Below are positions 59,501 to 64,000 of a DNA stretch of 64,000 nt, piece by piece. The notes below the pieces were generated by a model. That model searched no databases. It saw only the letters and a list, made by a program, of their open reading frames with translations, and had not been told where the DNA came from. Made by a program: the position numbers and the translations under genes. The stretch covers positions 14,347,753 to 14,411,752 of the forward strand of contig NC_031500.1 of NCBI RefSeq assembly GCF_000237925.1, given 5' to 3'. This DNA comes from Schistosoma mansoni. Its lineage: Eukaryota; Platyhelminthes; Trematoda; Strigeidida; Schistosomatidae. The stretch's first letter is position 1. Each line of letters begins with the position of its first letter.

Positions 59501-59842
59501 CGCGAGTCCGCCGTACTGACGAATCCAAGATATGATGAAATTAATCAAGTATTAATTTCATACTCTAATCATATTAACCTATGTAATAACTGAAGTTTTA
59601 AAGGGTTTTTATATTCATCAAAAGTAGTGAACACCATGAAATCAAACTTACAAAGGAGCTTGTTGAACAAACATACGTAATTCATTCAAATAATAATAAA
59701 TTTTTTGCTGAAAATATTCTCTATCAACAAGATTATCGCTTAAATTACTGTTATTCTGAGTTAAATAATTCGAATTGGATACATCTGATGAATAATATGA
59801 TGATGGTGATGATGATGACGATGATGCTGGTTGAAAACTCAT
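53334..59842 (-). CDS. DGCR6: DGCR6 family protein, complete four-exon gene
   Basis: Exons 59842-59652, 57903-57743, 55993-55887 and 53591-53334 join in frame (717 bases, 238 residues and a stop). All three introns are GT-AG, with phases 2, 1 and 0 matching on both sides. The first join creates a Phe codon, as at the equivalent place in vertebrate DGCR6. Residues 1-30 are Ser/Asn-rich; 40-120 are helical; RPHHLPVLQ at 137-145 is the family signature (vertebrate RPHNLPVLQ); VVEQQLTLERIGVPAF at 178-193 and the TTN at 196-198 match the C-terminal conserved block. Length is near the roughly 220 residues of human DGCR6. The family is metazoan; its biochemical role is unclear, so no function is asserted. 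Confidence 0.92.
54028..54120. repeat. First copy of a 93-bp exact duplication
   Basis: Identical to 55213-55305. It consists of about 62 bases of non-repeat intron sequence plus the first 30 or so bases of the short RTE derivative tail. Confidence 0.95.
54121..54376 (-). pseudogene. CR1-like linker fragment
   Basis: The minus-strand frame contains YQKARNTCASTLRKARKLYE and CPKRLYSYINQRTKRRRNV, the segment between endonuclease and reverse transcriptase of CR1-like proteins. It matches the decayed 45880-46100 region of the element at 44990-47830. It begins and ends abruptly. Confidence 0.6.
54377..55012 (-). pseudogene. RTE family B endonuclease C-terminus and linker
   Basis: Minus-strand frames contain the end of the endonuclease (SDHH motif near 54945), then ALTSTCQEVLGPKKNHHKEW, TLDKIQERKNKK, NNSRTRAEKVKAQAEYAGAN, and after a TAA at about 54486 the continuation QLYDTTKKLAGRYSK. 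It abuts the N gap on one side and the CR1-like fragment on the other. Confidence 0.7.
55013..55212. other. Assembly gap, 200 N
   Basis: Exactly 200 undetermined bases, a conventional placeholder length. The true size is unknown. Confidence 0.98.
55213..55305. repeat. Second copy of the 93-bp exact duplication
   Basis: Directly follows the N gap and continues without a break into the complete short RTE derivative. Confidence 0.95.
55280..55800 (-). mobile_element. Short non-autonomous RTE derivative in DGCR6 intron 3
   Basis: Minus-strand leader-plus-tail element, same orientation as the gene, with the leader hairpin at 55756-55778 (one T-G wobble). Its leader end is about 90 bases upstream of exon 3's donor. 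Confidence 0.8.
55887..55993 (-). CDS. DGCR6: DGCR6 exon 3
   Basis: The acceptor is TATTCAACATTAG|CT and the donor CAC|GTAAAT. It encodes STLRRKHREEI and the signature RPHHLPVLQ (residues 118-153). Confidence 0.9.
57360..57525 (+). mobile_element. Compact foldback hammerhead SINE in DGCR6 intron 2
   Basis: The left terminus TCAGAAGGGGTTTTTGTGG and arm to CATAGTTGAAAG are inverted at the right (CTTTTCAACTATG-like GTTTTCAACTATGAAAAT). Only the ribozyme and tail remain between them; the tRNA-like part is deleted. This is the smallest copy, about 165 bp. Confidence 0.75.
57418..57465 (+). ncRNA. Hammerhead ribozyme, core intact
   Basis: CUGAAGA at 57425-57431, GUCC(C)/GGGAC stem II, GAAA at 57447-57450 and GUC at 57456-57458. 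Stem I has five pairs plus an A-C mismatch next to the core. It lies antisense to DGCR6, so it would not cut that pre-mRNA. Confidence 0.7.
57743..57903 (-). CDS. DGCR6: DGCR6 exon 2
   Basis: The acceptor is CGCTCTAG|T and the donor TCTG|GTTAGT. It encodes residues 64-118 (DIQTGISEDMITQLAHIL, then GKIFPTVSEL), corresponding to the LSYTTLSDLALALL block of the vertebrate protein. Confidence 0.9.
58145..58250 (+). mobile_element. Decayed hammerhead SINE fragment
   Basis: CUGAGGA is intact, but the second core motif is GACA instead of GAAA and the cleavage triplet region is altered. The tail TGCTTCCAGGTTTTC is recognisable. Confidence 0.65.
59134..59440 (+). repeat. 300-bp dispersed repeat, second copy
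   Basis: Matches 46759-47061 in the same orientation. It begins with a perfect 10-bp palindrome arm pair, CTACTTATAT and ATATAAGTAG, separated by CC (59145-59166). Confidence 0.8.
59652..59842 (-). CDS. DGCR6: DGCR6 exon 1 (start codon)
   Basis: ATG at 59842-59840, then a Ser-rich start and YYLNELRMFVQQAP; donor GTAAGT at 59651-59646. The next Met is at residue 57, after the conserved region begins, so this start is preferred. Confidence 0.85.
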
Positions 59843-60039
59843 GATGATATGACAATATTTTCAGACTCCTAGATAAACAAAAAATGAAGGAACAGTAATA
59901 CAGGAAACAGATTAGAAAGATTTGAAAACCCTATTCGATATAATAATTAAAATAAATTTTCAGTCAATAGAAGAGGATCTTGTATTGAATGATAAGGTGC
60001 CTATGAATTCAGTTCGACAAACTAATATAATGTGGAGAA
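59843..60039. promoter_or_regulatory. Presumed upstream region of DGCR6
   Basis: AT-rich; no convincing core promoter element can be named. Placement is by position only. Confidence 0.25.
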
Positions 60040-60112
60040 TAAGTAGCTCAGTGGTTTAGGCGTTCAGTTTACAAATAAACGAACGAAAGTTTAAACCCTG
60101 CTTTACTCATTT
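60038..60112 (+). repeat. tRNA-like SINE relic
   Basis: A good A-box (TAGCTCAGTGGTTTAGGCG), an anticodon-like hairpin GTTTACAAATAAAC and a degraded B-box (AGTTTAAACCC). The acceptor stem does not close, so it is not a functional tRNA gene. Confidence 0.5.
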
Positions 60113-61150
60113 TAGTTTATGGTAGTGAAGTAATGTATCTAGTCTTTATACAAATAGTTTTGTAACATATCGAATACACAAACACCTTCACATGGAAGAT
60201 AGGTTACATTAGGAAGGTAAAAAGAATAATCTTGTTGAATGGGTTGTGTTCTCTGAGTTAAACGGATTAGTCTAGCTTAGAGACAAGAACACCTCCAGCG
60301 GACTCACCTGGTAGTAACCTTGAACATAAACAGTACGCTCTGTTCTCAGTCATTGAATGGTAAACAATGAATTTCCACTTCGACATTAAGGGACTTTAGA
60401 CAAACAAGTCTGAATTTCAAGAATCCAAAAGAAAGAAATGAAAGAAAATGCTGCGCTAACCATTTAGTTTAACTTAACATAACTGATTAATCAAATTTAG
60501 GTTCGTTTACCTCTAATTAACCTAGGTTTTTAGTTTTTGTGTGAAAGGTAGTGAGCGATACTACCCGTATGACTACAACGACGTAAGACAAGTGTGAATC
60601 GAAATCACAAGTGCACAGTGAATAATATAAACAAATAATATGTAAACAGGTCAGAAACCTCCCTACCTACTTCGGGGTTAGGGTAGCTGGGTAGTACTAA
60701 TAATTCTCATCGTTTATGTGTGACTGAAAGCTGGGTACCTGAAACCGTACTTCATCAATGAGTTAAGACACCTGGGGCTTCTATATATAATTGAATGCTT
60801 AACTTTAAAGGATACTTTGTTTACGCAACTTAAGGTCGTATTATATACTTATAGATAGATTCACGATTCTGAAATGCTTTTGAGGAAGTAAATATTGATT
60901 AAAAAAACTTTGCCACACACATGTTAATAATATCAGAAAATGGAATAACTTCAACACGTGGAAGAAGACTTAACAATAACTACAAACCAATAAATAATTT
61001 TGCATAAACGACAAATACACATCATTCAGTATTGTTTGTTTGAATCTTCCCATCGATTTGTTAGAACTGCAACTGGTCAGTCTCTAATTGGCATATGTGC
61101 ATACTGTGCGTATTGCCTCAATATAGCCTTAATTCACAAGCACGGTAAGC
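60113..61150. other. Intergenic AT-rich DNA
   Basis: Contains the GAACTGCAACTGGTCAGTCT phrase (61065-61084) shared with 30600. No gene is seen. Confidence 0.45.
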
Positions 61151-61273
61151 AGAGATGGATAGTGGCTAGCAGTGGAACATCAACTCTGAGATGCAGGTAC
61201 ATCCAGCTGACGAGTCTCAAATAGGACGAAACGCGCGTCCTGGATTCCATTGCTAGCCACTATCCATCTCTAA
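61151..61273 (+). mobile_element. Schistosoma alpha-type foldback with intact hammerhead
   Basis: AGAGATGGATAGTGGCTAGC onward at the left (61151-61177) is inverted at the right (61246-61272, GCTAGCCACTATCCATCTCT) with one mismatch pair. The tRNA-like head of the family is replaced by this inverted tail. The ribozyme sits in the middle. Confidence 0.8.
61199..61248 (+). ncRNA. Hammerhead ribozyme, Schistosoma alpha type, intact
   Basis: Stem I ATCCAG (61201-61206) pairs perfectly with CTGGAT (61240-61245). CUGACGA is at 61207-61213, stem II GUCU/GGAC, GAAA at 61228-61231, mini stem III CGCGCG and GUC at 61237-61239. This is the best-formed copy of the canonical schistosome ribozyme in the window. 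Confidence 0.88.
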
Positions 61274-61769
61274 ATACACATCAGTTTTCGCTTAACAAGT
61301 GAGGAGGTACTTCAACTTGGGAGAGGGTTTCAACTACACTAGGACATCATGTAAACCAATGGAATTATGAGGCAGTAGAGTATGAATTTTAAAATCCATT
61401 AGTTATAACCAGTGCCGATTATCTGACTCCAATATGAATAGTATTCAGGATATGTATAATTCAGACATGTTAATATTAAACGACAGACAGCCAAATTACA
61501 GAATACAGAGACTGTATAAGACATTGAAGTTCGGTATAAACGTACTCAAAGAGTAACAAAGTGATCCATATGTAAGAAATACAGAAAGTGGATAGGTAAA
61601 AACGTACTTGATTAAGATTATATGCGAGTAATTGGTGAAGACAGATATGTGGGTGACAGAATAAATGGAAAGATTAGAATAATTCATCCGTTATAAAGTA
61701 AGGACATATTACCTAGGTAGGTGTATAACGATACTAATTGCTACAAATACAAAAAGTTTTCGATATAGA
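61274..61769. other. Intergenic AT-rich DNA
   Basis: Nothing recognisable. Confidence 0.5.
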
Positions 61770-61921
61770 TTTGTTCTCTGAGCTGGATGGTTTGGTCGTG
61801 GAGCTTTCATCGTCCTTCTGAACGACATCATCAGCACAAACTTCGGGTAGAATTTGATGATGATGTCGTTCAGAAGGACGATGAAAGCTCCACGACCAAA
61901 CCATCCAGCTCAGAGAACAAA
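61770..61921. repeat. Perfect 64-bp inverted repeat with 24-base loop
   Basis: 61770-61833 is the exact reverse complement of 61858-61921. The arm sequence is the start of the interspersed family seen at 34632. The loop GCACAAACTTCGGGTAGAAT (first 20 bases) is the normal continuation of that family. Confidence 0.95.
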
Positions 61922-61970
61922 CCTACATCAAAATCACCCACCTGAGCTACAAATCTTCTGCACCATCACA
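61922..61970 (+). repeat. Tail of the same interspersed family
   Basis: CATCAAAATCACCCACCTG and GAGCTACAAATCTTCTGCAC follow the hairpin in the order of the 34632-34822 copy. Confidence 0.6.
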
Positions 61971-62051
61971 AAAAGTTTTTCATATAATAAATAGAGTAAG
62001 GTTAATCATCCTTTTTAAAGTTAAGTAAAAGTACAATATCCAGCACTTTTC

Positions 62052-62229
62052 CGTTCATTTGGTGAGTACTATATATATAAAAGTGTAATTTTCACTGCGA
62101 ACTTTATTTTAATCATTGAAGTGAATCCTAACTTGTTGGATGAAAAAAATAAAGTGAAATTTAGGGCTTGAAATAAAAACTTCAGTGACAATGGTGATCT
62201 TATATGCACATCTACCTACTAAATGAACG
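62052..62229. mobile_element. MITE-like element, diverged copy
   Basis: Left end CGTTCATTTGGTGAGTA and right end CTACCTACTAAATGAACG are imperfect inverted repeats; the interior is non-coding. Related to 25881-26073 through its right end. Confidence 0.4.
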
Positions 62230-62329
62230 ACTAAATGTTAGATATTACCGACATATTAAATAATGAAAGGCAGGTGTATTACAAATACACGGACACGTAC
62301 GCAATCGACGATGAATAAAACTTTTATGT

Positions 62330-62560
62330 ACATTTGTATAGGTCGTTTGAATCCTCTCATTGATAATGAGGTCCCCGACTGATCCATCTCTTTTTGGAAA
62401 ATGTGTATCCTGTGCAGATTGCCTCTCAAGCATTATAAGCGGAAATGTATGACGGGCTAACAATTAAATCTACGACAAACGTCTCGTCCTAATTCAGACT
62501 AGTCAGATGGATATACCTGCATCCTGAAGTTGATTTTCACACCGTGACTCAACTGCAGTC
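62330..62560 (-). mobile_element. Schistosoma alpha-type SINE, decayed
   Basis: Minus-strand order GATGCAGGTATATCC, then CTGACTAGTC and GGACGAGACG. Both ribozyme core motifs are mutated. Confidence 0.55.
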
Positions 62561-62689
62561 CCCAACATCAATGGGAAAATCCAAACAATCGATTAAAATA
62601 AATTAAAATTCACCATAATGAACAAGCCAGTGGCTATCTGGATTCAGTAGCTAAGTGAACAACAAGATGGCATTTGCAGGAAACGGTAC

Positions 62690-62815
62690 TTGTTTCAAGT
62701 CTTGAATTGAACATCTACTCTGGGATACAGATAAATCCCAGCTGATGAGTCTCAAATAAGATGAGGCGCGTAGCCTACATTCCACTACTAGCCATCGTTC
62801 ATTTCTGTTTATAAA
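62690..62815 (+). mobile_element. Schistosoma alpha-type SINE, mutated hammerhead
   Basis: CUGAUGA is intact near 62736, but GAAA has become GAGG and stem I is disrupted. The tail CATTCCACTACTAGCCAT is recognisable. Confidence 0.6.
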
Positions 62816-63269
62816 ACTTTGATGGTTCAAACTGATGAAATACAATTGTGAAAATTCCGGAAGTAATTTATTCTATCTAACCTTAGTCTAGTCAACGGTT
62901 TAACATTATTATATAATATGTACTGATATAATTCAGAAATAAATAGACGTATAAATCTTGTCAACAGCATTATGTAAATTTATGTAAAATAAGGTAAGTG
63001 ACAATAACAAAACTATCACAGAATCCAATATATATACATGAAACGAAATGCATTAATTAATTATTTCATTAGTATTTATCTAAATTAAAAGGAATATATA
63101 TTAACTATTTAAAGAATATAGTAATCTTATTGCTAATTCCAGCTAATAAATAACAAAGATGGAGTTTTTATTACAACCATCCACCTGAGCTACAAATCTT
63201 CTCTACTTACTCAGTGAGAACAGTATTCGTTATTAAAGATATATGACAAGTTCATTAACAACTATCTAT
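62816..63269. other. Intergenic AT-rich DNA
   Basis: 63178-63209 is a short scrap of the GAGCTACAAATCTTCT family. Confidence 0.45.
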
Positions 63270-63590
63270 GTTGAGACTCCTCAGAAATGAGCATCCACGA
63301 TCCCGCCTCGCGAGATTCCAACCCAGGATCTATCAGTCTCACGTGCGAGCGCTTAACCTATAGAACACTGAACCGACCGACATCCAAAGGTGATAATGTC
63401 TAACTTTAACTAATCCACGAAATTGAGCGACACATCCACCATCGTTTTCAGTGAGTTACTATCTCACAACAGACCTGGTTGAATTCCACAGCTCACTGCT
63501 TCTCACTAGAACTCCAAGAAATACCTCTTAAAGCTAGTCACTAGTGAGCAGGTTTTTCATAGTGGTCTAGCTTCAATGGACTCATGATCT
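63270..63590 (-). mobile_element. Hammerhead tRNA-SINE, long copy with truncated ribozyme
   Basis: Contains CTCCTCAG (half a ribozyme), the tRNA-like part, and the long head seen in the 31090 copy (CTCACTGCTTCTCACTAG). It ends with an inverted tail (GTGGTCTAGCTTCAATGG) at 63565-63590. The tail half of the ribozyme is missing on the left. Confidence 0.7.
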
Positions 63591-63865
63591 CATTTATTTA
63601 AAAAAACAACATCTATTTATCAATTCGAAATGCATGTATATAATTTATGCACAGAATTTGTACAATATTCAATTATATTAGTTAAGTTATTGCACCAAAC
63701 TCTAGAATTAAGCCAGGATCATTTGACTTTAATTGATATTTGTATTTCAAAACAATTAAGTTTATATACAAAGTAGGAAGAACGATAACAAATATGGTAG
63801 AGTGATAAAAGTCCATCTATTTCTGTTTCTTATAACATAAAAAGAAATGTAGTAATTTATTACAT
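63591..63865. other. AT-rich DNA
   Basis: Nothing recognisable. Confidence 0.5.
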
Positions 63866-63932
63866 ATAGTTGAAATCATGAGTCAGTTGAAGCTAGATCA
63901 CCATGGAAAACCTGGAAGCACTGGACGGCCGT
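63866..63932 (-). mobile_element. Hammerhead SINE tail, interrupted
   Basis: The tail and first half of the ribozyme (to GACGGCCG) are present, then the sequence switches to the 3' end of an RTE derivative. Confidence 0.7.
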
Positions 63933-64000
63933 AGTGATAATTTATTATTTATTTATTTAAACACATAAATATTGGTACAAAGGAGCACCAGATACATATG
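63933..64000 (-). mobile_element. 3' end of another short RTE derivative or RTE element (cut by window edge)
   Basis: An ATTT-rich tail, AACACATAAATATTGGTAC and GCACCAGATACATATG are the minus-strand 3' terminus of the RTE family; the remainder lies outside the window. Confidence 0.75.

Larger units (their letters stand above)
57904..59651 (-). other. DGCR6 intron 1
   Basis: 1748 bases, phase 2. It contains a mutated hammerhead SINE fragment (58145-58250) and the 300-bp dispersed repeat (59134-59440). Confidence 0.85.

Noticed and set aside
60038-60112. Functional tRNA gene
   Set aside because: The A-box is good but the acceptor stem does not pair and the B-box is degraded; a SINE relic is more likely.
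1-64000. LTR retrotransposons, CRISPR arrays, rRNA genes
   Set aside because: No paired long terminal repeats, no regularly spaced direct repeats and no rRNA-like conserved sequence were seen.

Overview
The window is AT-rich, intron-bearing, transposon-laden animal DNA and almost certainly comes from a blood fluke of the genus Schistosoma. The evidence is a set of tRNA-derived, hammerhead-ribozyme SINEs of the Schistosoma alpha type, several RTE-clade and CR1-like non-LTR retrotransposon remnants, short phased exons with GT-AG junctions, and large AT-rich introns. The species cannot be fixed from the sequence alone. Nothing bacterial, plasmid-borne or phage-like is present.

Host genes occupy little of the window. 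The best one is a complete four-exon gene on the minus strand (59842 to 53334) encoding a 238-residue DGCR6 family protein; all three introns have matching phases. A minus-strand terminal exon (32094-31729) carries a Cys-rich C-terminus resembling TOX-family HMG-box proteins, but no HMG box was found. A plus-strand gene of unknown function has at least two exons (20357-20852 and 22301-22557). A further plus-strand exon ends near position 315.

Layout: 1-315 exon; 316-3000 SINE copies in AT-rich DNA; 3000-12770 old, more GC-balanced decayed repeat DNA with a CR1-like C-terminal relic; 12772-15665 an RTE element whose reverse-transcriptase core is deleted; 15670-19987 a mosaic of older RTE fragments including a large inverted repeat; 20357-22557 the unknown gene, with an RTE-derived short element in its intron; 22560-31415 intergenic DNA with SINEs, a MITE-like element and another RTE derivative; 31729-32094 the TOX-like exon; 32100-43300 mostly featureless AT-rich DNA with repeats; 43300-48300 repeat DNA including a decayed CR1-like element; 48300-53300 intergenic; 53334-59842 DGCR6; 59843-64000 SINEs, hairpins and a truncated RTE derivative.

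The most notable signals are: (i) hammerhead SINEs whose 5' head is replaced by an inverted copy of their own 3' tail, giving foldback elements around a self-cleaving ribozyme, in two separate families; (ii) short non-autonomous elements made of an RTE element's 5' leader fused to its 3' tail, with a leader hairpin kept by base-pair covariation in five copies; (iii) a 200-N gap inside DGCR6 intron 3 flanked by a 93-bp exact duplication of local DNA, which points to an assembly error; (iv) a perfect 64-bp inverted repeat at 61770-61921.
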